64,000 bases of DNA from NCBI GenBank assembly GCA_015680685.1, contig MNCI01001451.1, positions 221,187 to 285,186 on the forward strand, written 5' to 3'. Below, piece by piece: positions 24,725-35,267 of the stretch (position 1 is its first letter; every line of letters starts with the position of its first letter). Source of the stretch: Gnetum montanum (taxonomy: Eukaryota > Streptophyta > Gnetopsida > Gnetales > Gnetaceae). A program made the translations under genes and the position numbers. Below the pieces are notes generated by a model. That model was not told the DNA's origin. It worked only from the letters and a program-made list of their open reading frames with translations, and made no database searches.

Positions 24725-27700
24725 ATGTTAAAGAGGAGGGCTACAACTAGAAAAAATCTAGCCTTGGAGGAGGTTGATGCTATTTTGGTAGGGTTAGGTA
24801 TTTGTTAAAATTGAATTTTATAAAATTCCTACATTATATCTAGGGTATGTTCATGGGTTCTTAGTGTTTCTCTAGTTGTGGGATTGCTGTATATTAAATT
24901 AAAAAAAAAATTAGTCTTTCCTATGCATTGTTTCTGTAGTTTTAGGCAAAAAAGCAACGCTAGTTCTATATTTTTCTATATGAAAAAAATTAGGATTTTT
25001 TAATTTTTATGGCCATTAGGTTGTAGTATTATATTTAACGATCAAACTAGTTTTTGAACCACTATATTCTATCTTATAGTGAATTCTCTGCAAATTTTTC
25101 TGTAAGCTAGCACATAGTAGGTTTTTGGTTTTGGTTGTTTTCCATGTTACTTTGGTATTTATTTCATGTCAAAACGATTAAGAATTTTCTAATTTTCAAG
25201 TGTTGGAATTTTATTTTATCATTTAACATTTCAAATAGTTCTAGATTCACTAAATTTTGATTTGTGGTTGATTTTTGGTGAAGTTTTTTGTGAATTGGTG
25301 CAAAGTAGGATTTCTAGTTTTAACGATTTTGTTCATGTTACTTTTGTGTTATTTTTTTTTTTGGTAAAAATGGTCAGGATTTTTGGACCTTTCAAGTTTT
25401 TGGTTTTTATTTTATCATTTAATAATTCCAATGATTTTGGAATTATCAAATTTGGATATAAGATTAATTTTCATTGAATTTTTTTTGTAGATTAGTGTAT
25501 ACTAAAAATCTTGGTTTTTATGGCCTTACCACTATGAAGATGAGGAATGTTGACACTTCAGCAAAGTTTTTCAACCAACATCCCATGCTCCTAGGGATCA
25601 TCATAGGTGTCAAGGAGGGTTTAAAATTTGTTTTAGTAGTTTCAAATTTTTTTTGATATTTTTAATCAATGAATTGCTAAAGTTACTTTCCTCAATACTA
25701 TGTTGTTGTTCAATTTTTGGTTGAATTTTGTTAAGGCATTATGTGGTGTTTTAAATATTTTATAAGCTTAAAAATATAGCTTAGATGTCTAATTTTATTG
25801 AATTTTTTATCCACATAGCCCCAATCTTAGAAAAAAATTTAGTCTAAATCTATCATTTTCATTGTAGCATAGATAGTTTTGGTTGTGAAAACTACAAACC
25901 TCCCTATCTATACAGGCAGTGTTGGTATGGGTTTTTTTATATTTTTTTATATATTTTCAAAGGTTCACAAATTTTTTTTCATGTTTTATTTTTAATTCTT
26001 TGAATTTTTAGAAAATTTTGACTAGCCCTCCTGGAGTTTTTATTATGTCTAATTTCACCATTAACTTGGGTGCCTGGTAAAATTTTGCAAAATTTAATTT
26101 GGAATTTGTGCCTATTGTGTAGTTATAATTTTTTTTTCATGGTTTCAATTCCTACATAAAATTTCCACAATTTTTTACATATGTTTTACCATGAAAATTG
26201 CTATGGATTGTCAATAGGCTACTTTGTTATACTTGGTTTTTCATGAAAGTTGTTTCTAGTTTTGGTTTTAGTTTAAAATTGTGGATTTGGTTGCTTTTTT
26301 TGAATCATAACATTGACATTCAAGTTGTACTAAATATGGATATTTAGCATTTTCTCATATTTGGTTATGGGTATTTATGGTTTTAATGGTTGTTGTTGTT
26401 GTGTGCAAGGCATCTCTGAAACCCATCTTAGTGGTTATTAAGCTGGTGGGGTTGCTTTCCTACATTCACACCCTAGGTCCTAACATCCTACTTTCCCACA
26501 TGGTGTTGGAGTGTGGTTCCTTGTGGTTTTAGCTAGGGACAAAAGAGTTCCAAGCCTTTCTGGTGTAAAAGTTTAATGTGATGGTTTGGTCAAACTTAGC
26601 ATCTCGCACAATGGTAGTTATCATTGAAACCCTATTGCCTTGATCCTCTAGCTTGATCATCAAATTTCTTGAAGAATATCTTGAAACATGTGTGGAGGGT
26701 GAAGTGATTAATGGCACATATAAAAGAGGCACTCATAAGTTGTCCAAGATTTGGGACATGCTTGAGTTCAACTTTTATAATGCCAACAACACACTATTAG
26801 TTGGTCACTACACCAACACATTATTTTAGAACCTTGATACTATCCACTATATGGAAGGGTAAGCATGGCTTTAAGTTTTTCTTTTATGGCTATTTTACTT
26901 ATTAGTTTTATTAGGCTACTTAGCTTTAATGGATTTTTTTTCTTGAATTGATATGTTTATAGGCATAGGGTGGATGACAAAGATTTCATCAAAAGTGACC
27001 AGCTTCTACCGTTGACTTAAATAGCATTGGAGGTTTTCACCAAAAGCTCCACAGTGAGGCTCATAGTGATGGAGCAACTCAAAGGTGACTTGGGTAAGTA
27101 CACCATGCATTATTCCAAGGCCTACCAAAGATGCATAGCTAATGGGACAACACATGGTTGGTGGGATAAGTCAGATCTTGCCTACATACTCGTTGAGTCC
27201 CCTATACTATCCTCTTCTAACAAGAAAGGTAAGAATAAATTTCAAATTTTTTTGTTTTTATGTCAACATTTTCATGGATACATAGTTATGGCTTATTTAG
27301 GCTTTAAGTATGTAAATGGATTTATTAGCTTTAATTGGTTATGCTTGTTACATTTTTTGGTTTTACACAACATGCTTAAGCCCATGTTGATTGGCATATT
27401 ATTGTAATGTAGGGGCTAGCACCTCTTCCACCATCACATTGGTCATTTCAATATGCTTTGAGGAGACTCTCATCCTCAAGTATAGTGAAGTCAATTTGAC
27501 ACAACAATGGTTGGCTAGTAGAACACCCAGAAAAATCTAAGCAAATATCACTAATGCAAGTTTTCTTGATCTCTTCCTAGCCCCTAGCCCAAGAATCCCT
27601 ACCCCTGAGATGGTGAACATCATCAACTCCTTTGACAAAGGGATGAAGAAGTTCATTACTTGAGTTCATGGTGTGCCTATCATCTTGGCCATTAATAAAT

Positions 27701-29770
27701 CCATCTTCAGTGACCTCTTTGGTATTCTTCATGAGGGCTTGAAGATTTTCACCAAAGTAGGGAAAGAGGTGAACCACTAGGTGGAGGTGAAAGAGTAGTT
27801 GAACACTAGATGTGGCCACGAGGGGTTGTCTCTTAACTAGTTTTGGGATGTAGAGACTAAAGAGGCATATCCCTTGTTTCCTCCTAGACATTTCTTAAGC
27901 TATTACCATAGGGAGAAATCATGTGCATTGAATAAGCATGACCCATGAAGAAGGTTCTTATGGAGAATGCTCAATTTAACTGGGTTGATCATCTAGCTTC
28001 TAGGCTACATGGGGAGATCCTGAAACTTTGGAACAACCTCACAACAAAATGCCACACGCACTATGATTTTTTCATTTTTCACAACATATCTAAGGAATTT
28101 CATGGAGTTCCTAGTGGTGATGAAGGATGGAAAATGGGTAATCCAAGATCCATCCCAACTCTCTAAGCCTTGGGTAAAATATGTTTATCCCACCATGCAT
28201 GCTCAGAATCCACCAAAGGACATCGAGGAGCCATTGTCTATTACTACTAAGGGGCTTAGTGGTAAGCATTGTACTTTCCCTAATAGTATGGGGATTGAGC
28301 CCTAGGCTAAGCATGGGAACATTGAAAAGGCTAAGAAATTTTTTGCTAAGGTTAAAGGTACAAATAGAGCAAAATTAAATAGGCCTATGGTTGAGGAAGC
28401 AACACCAATGATCAAGCAACACTCCAATAGGAGATTCATTATTAGACTCAACCAAGCATGTGATGTGGTTAAAGCTATGTTTTAGTTCTTTTTATTTTTT
28501 AGGTTTTAGTTTTTTTGCATTGTTAAATTTTATGCTATAAGGCTACATTGTTATTTTATGTTAGGAAAAAATATGCCAAGTTATATTATGTTTTGCTCTT
28601 GTTGTTCTTGTAGGCAAATAATAGCAGTTAGTGGCCCATGTAGCAGTAGCAAAGTTAGAGAAAAAACACCTAGAGGATGATCTTCTACAATGTCATGAGA
28701 ATGAGGAATTATCCAATTTCTCATTGGATGAATATGATGCTATATTTAATCCCTCATAGCTAGGTGAACCTCCTTTCATCATTCCAAATGATGCTCTAGG
28801 TGTGTATTCTTTTCATTTCATCTATTTGAGTTTTGTTATTTTATGCTAAAGCTTGGTCTTAATAATTAGTTGATTGTTATGCTTGCCATAGCTGCTAAGC
28901 CTTAACTAACTACCTCAACCTCCATCTTTTACATGAAGCCACAGGTAGACACTCCTGATAAGAGGGAATTCATGCAAGGGATGGCTGAGGACATGATTGA
29001 TCAATTGCAATAAGAGACTCTTAATGTTGGTAAGAACCTAGCTTATCTTGCACATTTAGTATTTTTTATAGCTTTATTTTTTTACTTATTTTGTTGTTCC
29101 CTATTCTTTGTTTATTTGGTCACTTCTTGTTTTTGCACATGTCCTTTTTTTTATGTTGTTCTTAGTGCCTAAGCTTAGATGGGATCCTAACCACCTTGTT
29201 TCAATCAATGCCTTGCCCAACTTATCATTATATGTAGAGAATGTTCCATGAAAGTTATATGAAAGTGTCATTGAATGTGCATTTTCATGCACTAAAACTT
29301 TGTGAAAAACCCAATGTTCCAATGAGTTCCTATGGGAACGAGTTGTAGCATTGGAAAGAAAAAATAATAAATTGGTTGAGGTGAAGAAAGATCTCAAAGA
29401 TTGCAAGGAATTTGTGAAGGTCCAAGTGGTCAACCAGAGTTCCTTGCAAACTAAAGAGATCAAATGGGAATGGTACTAGAATGCCATCCATGGCAAGGTT
29501 ACCTTTGCTAGAAAGGTTACCAAGTAGAAGCTTTAGATGAACTTCCTAGTGCATAAGGCCAGGGAGTGGAGAGACTAATATGCCTAGGTTCTTGAGTGGG
29601 GCCAGGCACAATAAGACAACAAAAAGAAATATAAGGTTGAACATGAAGCCTATTTTAAGTGTTTAAAGGAGGAATCCATTCAATGGTGCAAGTTGGAGTT
29701 GTTCATGAAGGGGATTCAAGTAGAGGACATCTTCAAATTATTTGGTTTGGACACATTTTGATTTTTTAGA
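24725..29770 (+). pseudogene. antisense spliced gene, E4 copy (HAD pseudophosphatase-like)
   Basis: Third copy of the gene described at 52056-55895. Exon 1 starts MLKRRATTRKNLAL at 24725 and ends near 24844. Exon 2 is 26410-26868 (459 bp): KPILVVIKLVGLL, KFNVMVWSNLASRT, IETLLP, HKLSKIWDMLEF, NNTLLVGHYTNTLF. Exon 3 is 26963-27228 (266 bp). Exon 4 starts 27413 and includes EPLSITTKGLSGKH. Two shorter exons follow near 28618-28800 and 28890-29025 (EDMIDQLQ). A last coiled-coil-like exon runs 29167-29770 (VVALERKNNKLVEVK). Donors GGGTAAGC (26869) and AGGTAAG (27229) and acceptors TTATAG and ATGTAG are visible. Intron 1 is long, 1.56 kb. Several in-frame stops show decay. Confidence 0.7.
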
Positions 29771-30500
29771 TTGGTAAGTATAGATGACAACATTATATAT
29801 ATTTGACATTGAGTTCATGCATGTTAGCATCTTTATTTGTGATTATGGTTGGAGTTGGTAAATCTTAGTTTTGATATTTTTTGATGAATGAATATTTACC
29901 TATTTATTTGTATGCTTGTTTAGATGTTTTTAATCTAACATGTTTTGAAAGTCAGCCATGCTACTTCTAGCTCCCATGAGATCTAACCATTCTTAGTTTG
30001 AAATGGTACCAAGATTTATCACTCAATTTTATACTAATAATACATTTCTTTTATAGGTTTATTTCATTAGGAGGGGATGGGAGATCTTGGATGGTTCACT
30101 AAGTTTTTTTGAGTATGATGATATTATGTTTTCAGTTTTGGGCTTTGGCTATTTATGTTTTTGCCATTTTAGCATTTTAATAGACATTATTTCCTCTTTC
30201 CTAGATTTTGGATATATGAATATTTTTATGGATTAGATCTTGAACTTATGTCATATATATATGGAGATTCAAATTTGTAGTTTATATATATATGGATATT
30301 TTGATTTGCATTTTATATTTTCTCTTTTCCATTAAATTTAGTTTTTATCATTTATGTTTATCTTAATTTTATGTAATTTTCTATTTTTGTATTTATTTTC
30401 TTTGATTATTTAGTTTTTTTCTTTTTCCTTAGGTCATGGCTTCTTGCTAGGATCCTTTGTTTCTTTTGTTGCATAGTTTATAAATTATCATATTCCTTCT
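29771..30500. other. AT-rich spacer between E4 and E5
   Basis: Very T-rich with short runs such as TTTATATATATATGG; no coding or LTR signal was found. The protease and gag expected upstream of E4 pol are absent, so E4 ends here or was truncated. Confidence 0.35.
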
Positions 30501-30501
30501 T

Positions 30502-31579
30502 ATGGCCAATTGTTTGTTAGGAATTTCACCCAAGGTAATGCTCTCAAACATCAAGCCTAGGAAGAATGGTATTATAAGAGATTTACCTCAAGAAATGAGA
30601 GAGAAATATGTCTTAAAATTCAAAATTGGGCATTATCATGATGTTTTGAAATGTGATGTACTACCAATTGATTATAGTGATGTAATTTTTGTAAGGTCTT
30701 GGAATTTTGATAATGGTGCTTAATTTAATAAAGTAAGAAATTTGTGAAATGTATCAAGAACTAATTGAATCCATAACTTGATTTCTATGATAACTAAACA
30801 ACTAAGGCTTTCTTGATTCCAAGAGATAGAATATATTAAGAAACTTGATGAGGTTAAATTTTATTTTGTGGTTGTATCAACTATTACTTCTAACCATGAT
30901 TTTGTAGAGGTAGAACTTCCAACATGTGTGCAAGGCTTGAATGAGAAATTTCCCAAGGTGTTCAAGAAGGAAATGGATGGATTGCTACCAATGAAAAATG
31001 TATAGCATTAAAGTGACTTCATTCCTAATACTATCATTCCAAATGAGAGATAATACTAGATGGCATTGAATTAGTGGGCTGAATTGGGAAGGCAAATAGA
31101 GGAGTTACTTATAAATGGCTTCATAAGGGAATCAATTTTACCTTAGATAGTTCTAGCAATGCTCATGCCAAAGAATAATAGTGACAAATGAAGAATATGC
31201 ATTGATTCAAGGGTAGTGAATAGGATAATAGTGAGGTACAAGTTTCCTATTCCAAGGATGGAAATATCCTTAATTTCCTTATCAATGTAGATGTCTTTAG
31301 AAAAATTTATTTGAAGAGTATATATCATTAAATTTTACTTAGGCCTAGTGATGAATGGAAGATAGCTTTCAAAATATTAGATGGATTGTTCGAGTGGTTG
31401 GTGATGTCATTTAAGCTAAAACTATACCTTCTACATTCATGAGGTTGATGCATGATGTTCTTAAGAACTTGATTTCTAAGTACTGTATTATTTCTTTGTT
31501 GATATTTTGGTTTATAACTCTAATAATGAAGGGTACCTAGATCACTTGATGTTAGTGTGTCTTAAATTGAAGAAGGCAC
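30502..31579 (+). pseudogene. Ty3/gypsy protease-RT fragment E5
   Basis: 30502-30723 reads IGHYHDVLKCDVLPIDYSD followed by an equivalent of LLGRPWQFD, the end of a chromovirus-type protease region. After stops, 30900-31560 gives FPKVFKKEMDGLLPM, WAELGRQIEELLINGFIRES, RICIDSRVVNRI, YKFPIPRM and finally FVDILVYNS, an RT in which the YFDD/F.DD catalytic motif has one Asp changed to Val. It differs clearly from the Tat-like RTs elsewhere in the window. It is cut at 31579 by the E6 LTR. No gag, integrase or LTR belongs to it here. Confidence 0.75.
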
Positions 31580-32799
31580 AATTAACCTTTTGGTATGTCA
31601 AAGCCTTAATGAAAATGAGAACATAGAATATTTTGAAATGTGATGTTATGCAGGGATAAAGGAGAGCTCAAAGAATAACATCTACAAGAAATATCAAAGT
31701 AAACACTACAAGGACTCAAGGGAGCATGGATAAGTATGTGGGTATCTAAGTGAAGACTACTAGGACTCAAGGGAGCATGAGTAAGTAAAGAAGACTAAAG
31801 GCTAAACGAAGATACTCCAATGATCAAGAGGAAGCTTTGGAATCAAAAGTTAAAATGTAGAGAAGACATCTTCCAAAAATAGGAGATGTCTCCCATTAGG
31901 TAAAAATATCTCCTTGATGAAGAAGATGTCTTGGCTGAAATGGAGGACATCCAAAGAAGACATCATCCAAAAATAGGAGATGTCTCCTTTCAGGAGAAGA
32001 CATCTCCCTAGAGATAGCTCCTTTTAGGAGAAGACATATCATTTTTAGAAGATATGTCTCCTAAGAAGTGAATTCTATTGTAGAGAGACATCTCAATCTT
32101 GAAGAAGACATCTTCATTAGCCATGAGATGGTTGTTGGAAAAATTTCAAGGTGATTTTAGAAAATTCAATGTTATAAGAAGACTTCATTCTCTTGGGCAT
32201 TGTGCAAGTTTTTGAGCAAGTAAGTGTCAACATCAAGTAATCATTATGTATTTTTTTATTGTTTTTGTATACCTCATTGTATCATCATTTATAATGTTGT
32301 GGTGAATATATTGTACTATGCCTTAATGTACAAGGACCAGAAAATCAGTTGCATCTTTTCCTTTTAATTTCTCTTTATTTTTGCCCCACTGGGGTTGATG
32401 TGCTTCTTGTGAAAAGGCATCATCATTAAGATTTTTAGAATCCTATGGGATAGATTGTTAGTGCAAGATCACAACAATCCAAAGTGGAGATCAAGTTGTA
32501 AAGCTTATGGGATCCTTAAAATCACATTCTAAGGTTGTCAAGACCTTACAAGGTTGAGTGGATTTGAGCAACAAATCACTTTGGAGTGGAGTGTAGATCT
32601 TGTATCAAATGTGGTACCCTTCAAACCACATTTTAAGAGAAACAAATTCTATATGTATGCAAGTGATCTACCATAAAAGTGTGGAGTACCCAACTTAAGA
32701 AACCACATAATTACATAATTTTGGATGTGGTTTTTTGTGGTGATTGATTTTTGTTTTGGAAAACTTATTCATCCCCCCTTCTAAGTTCAAAAATCTGCA
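31580..32799 (+). repeat. 5' LTR of E6
   Basis: About 1.22 kb starting within AACCTTTTGGTATGTC; the first bases are altered from the TGTTGACC of E3. It ends AAAATCTGCA. 31850-32110 is packed with AGACATCT and AGATGTCTCC words, more than ten copies. Confidence 0.75.
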
Positions 32800-32814
32800 A
32801 CTGGCATTAGAGCC
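32800..32814 (+). other. primer-binding site of E6
   Basis: ACTGGCATTAGAGCC follows the LTR directly, one or two changes from the initiator-Met-tRNA-type site TGGTATTAGAGC used by plant copia elements. Confidence 0.65.
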
Positions 32815-32853
32815 TAATACTCTTGTGCTCTACATCATTTCCAAGAGTGAACA

Positions 32854-33790
32854 ATGGAGGGAACTTCTTACACAATGCTACCCATGTTTGATGGATTTGG
32901 ATTTTCCTATTGGAAGGTAAGGATGTAAATCTTCTTTGAATTAAGAGAGTTTGAAGTCTTAGAATCTATCCTTGAAGGCTACACATCACCCATTGATAGC
33001 ACAAAATGAGCCATCAAGCCTCAAAACAAATGGACACAAGAAGAAAGAGATAAGGTTATGTTTAATTCAAAAGCAAAAAATTGTTTATACTGTGCTTTGA
33101 ATAAATTTGAATTTAATAGAGTAGCTAGTTGTAAAATGGCCAAAGAAATTTAAAAAACATTAGAGACTACATATGAAGGAACCTCAATAGTTAAACAATC
33201 TAAATTGTTAGTTTTACAAAGTGAGTATGATAAGCTCAAAATAAGAGAAGAAGAGAAAATAAAAGATTATTTCTCTAGGGAAAATGATCTTGTTGTGGTT
33301 ATTAGAAGTACTGGTAAAGATTTTCCTAAAAGTAATGTTATAATAAAGATGATTAGGACTTTACAACTTGTGTTTAGATCAAAGGTAATAGTAATGGAAG
33401 AACCTAAAAGTTTCTCCATTTTAAAATTTGAAGAGCTTCAAAGTACTCTCATAGATTATGAAATGAATCCCATAAGTGAAGGAGCAATTAAGGAAAAACC
33501 AATTGCTTTAAAACTACATCAAAGGAAAAGGAACCTACTGATGAAGATGTGAGCAGCGAGGAGGAAGTAGCTCTTCTTTCAAAACAATTCTAATGACTAC
33601 TTGCTAGAAAAGGAATAAGTTTCAACCAATCAAGCCCCAATTGATCCAACAAATTAAAAGGTAAAGAAAGGAGTATAAATTTTTCAAATTCTAACTTTGA
33701 TTCTTCATAAATAGACTGTTGGATTTATGGTGGTAGAGGCCATGTGGCCACTGAATGCCTAAGTAATGGTAGGTTATCACAAAGTCATCA
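32854..33790 (+). pseudogene. copia gag with zinc knuckle (E6)
   Basis: Starts MEGTSYTMLPMFDGFG at 32854. A long open part runs 33205-33551, containing LVLQSEYDKLKIREEE, KDYFSRENDLVV, VIIKMIRTLQ and FEELQSTLIDYEM, typical of UBN2-type copia gag. A knuckle CWIYGGRGHVATEC lies at about 33716-33760; its second Cys is Tyr. Stops after WKVRM, in DSTK* and in KEI*KT disable the first part. It is the best-preserved gag of the copia family in the window. Confidence 0.8.
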
Positions 33791-33894
33791 TCAACCTTCT
33801 AAAGAAGATGCTAAGTAATAACAAATGATGATGGCACGAGCAACTAGTCTATGCACTCTAGGCCTACTGCACAACATGTTAAATAGAAATAGGT

Positions 33895-34310
33895 AAGATG
33901 CCTTATAGTCTTCTCTATGGATTTGAATCAATTTTGCCCCTTAAATTACAAGTTCCATTGCTCTGGTTAATCCTCTTCAACTTCATCAATGAAGCTCAGA
34001 ACAATGAGTTAAGGATCATAGACCTTGAGTTAATAGAGGAGGAGCACATGCAAATGCTTGATCGCATTGAATGGTACTAAGAAAAGAAATGGGAAAAACA
34101 CCATCACAACCAACATCAGTGCCCAATCAAGAAAGGGGACCTAGTCCTCAATGCCATTCATGAACCCATGGATAAATTCTCAGCCAATTGGGAAGGGCCT
34201 TTCTTGGTCACTAAGGCCTATGATAATAGAGTGTTTAAGCTTGTTGATCAACATGACAATGAGTTTGCCAATCTAATGAACCATTCATGCCTAAAGCCAT
34301 ATTATGCCTA
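33895..34310 (+). pseudogene. Tat-like integrase C-terminus (E7)
   Basis: MPYSLLYGFESILPL (33898) onward matches the E9 integrase end at about 59450-59860: EEEHMQMLDRIEWY, then KKGDLVLNAIHEPMDKF, NWEGPFLVTKAYDN and LMNHSCLKPYYA before the stop. The GDLVL..NWEGPF pattern is the usual gypsy integrase C-terminal domain. It starts abruptly against E6, so the upstream part is lost. One stop (WY*EKK) interrupts it. Confidence 0.8.
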
Positions 34311-34324
34311 GCATGCAACACTGC

Positions 34325-34625
34325 ACTGTGATTCAACATGGTAAGCATTTGTCTGCTACAATGTTAAATGGAAAAAGCATTTATTTTCTACAAAATTAAA
34401 CTAGCACAACACATTTGCCACAATGTTAAACTAGCATAACTCATCTTCTATGATGTTAAACTTGCACAATAGTCCACCATGACTATAAACTAGCATAGCA
34501 TTCATCCACTATGATGTTAAACTGGTGCAATAGTTTGTTAGGACTATAAAGTAGCACATCACCATCTACCAAGACCTTAAACTAGGTTTGTCATCAGTCA
34601 CGTATAGTTTCACAAGCAAGCAAGC
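34325..34625 (+). repeat. minisatellite following E7 integrase
   Basis: About 8-9 units of roughly 30-38 bp ending in TTAAACTAGCA or TATAAACTAGCA (for example CCACCATGACTATAAACTAGCA). Same place and orientation relative to integrase as the arrays of E8 (38530-39050) and E9 (59885-60457). Confidence 0.7.
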
Positions 34626-34689
34626 AAGAATAATTTCGAGCCTTCCCCCACCCCCTATCCCTTTCTTTTCTACACCATGTGGGTGGGGA

Positions 34690-35060
34690 TACTAGAGCCC
34701 TAGAATGGAACACTAGCCATCGGCTTGGCCTTTAGAGCACTTGTAGCATTATGGTCCCCTGCGATTTTGCTACTTTTCTAAGCACCTACCATCAGTCTAG
34801 CCTTGGAAGCACTTGTAGCATTATGGACCCCTACCATTTTGCTAGTTTTTTGAGCACTTTCCATCACCCTAGCCTTTGGAGCATTCACCGCATCACCATC
34901 CCAAGGCATTTTTCTAGTTTTTTTCTGAACACCTACAACTGGTGCAACCTTTGGAGCATTTGCAGCATTATTGCCCCTAGGAATTTTGATAATTTTCTAA
35001 ACACTTACCATTGGTTAAGCCTTTGGAGCACTCACAACATCATCACCCCTAATGAGAAAC
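34690..35060. repeat. about 72-bp tandem repeat, 4-5 units
   Basis: On the plus strand the words CTTTGGAGCA, GCATTAT.GCCCC and TTTTGCTAGTTTTTT..AGCAC recur every 72-75 bp, and an open frame on the plus strand (34751-35074) repeats a 24-residue pattern such as FATFLSTYH, FASFLSTFH. On the minus strand it could be the Pro/Ala-rich end of a gag (KAKPMASVPF resembles PRPLASVPAP of E9). It lies at the seam between plus-strand E7 and the minus-strand leader next to the E8 LTR; which side it belongs to is not resolved. Confidence 0.55.
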
Positions 35061-35267
35061 ATGGAAATCAATAGGAGATCGGAGGCTTTTCATCCTGCCA
35101 AGTTCCAAAGGAACCATCGTCGTGACCAATCTACACCACACGATGTGTAAACAACCACAAAATGGTGTCACATTTACGCTAGTGGATGATGGGGTACAGA
35201 GAGCGTGTAGGACTACCTATAAGATGCAAAAAGGGCACCAAAAGGCCCTCCTTCTAGCTCCAAAAGC
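35060..35267 (-). other. Tat-like leader with primer-binding site beside the E8 LTR
   Basis: Minus strand, immediately downstream of the LTR end: TGGAGCTAGAAGGAGGGCC (about 35240-35262), near-identical to the E9 primer site, followed by a leader sharing GTGTGGTGTAGATTGGTCAC with 47600-47620. A primer site and leader belong after a 5' LTR, yet on its other side this LTR is joined to a 3' untranslated region and polypurine tract. Confidence 0.65.

Larger units (their letters stand above)
18200..29770 (-). mobile_element. old Tat/Ogre-type Ty3/gypsy element E4 (partial)
   Basis: A minus-strand pol (18.2-21.4 kb) and a plus-strand spliced gene (24725-about 29770) are arranged exactly as in E8 and E9, which groups them as one element. 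The integrase is truncated at its C-terminal side, and gag, protease and both LTRs are not recognisable. It is the most mutated of the three Tat-like copies. A roughly 195-bp tandem array (21930-24310) separates RT from the antisense gene. Confidence 0.7.
31580..33895 (+). mobile_element. copia element E6, 5' half only
   Basis: 5' LTR (31580-32799), primer site and gag, then an abrupt junction near 33895 to integrase sequence of a Tat-like element (E7). No pol or 3' LTR. Same family as E2 and E3. Its insertion point interrupts E5 RT; the absence of the right half means no target duplication can be tested. Confidence 0.75.
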
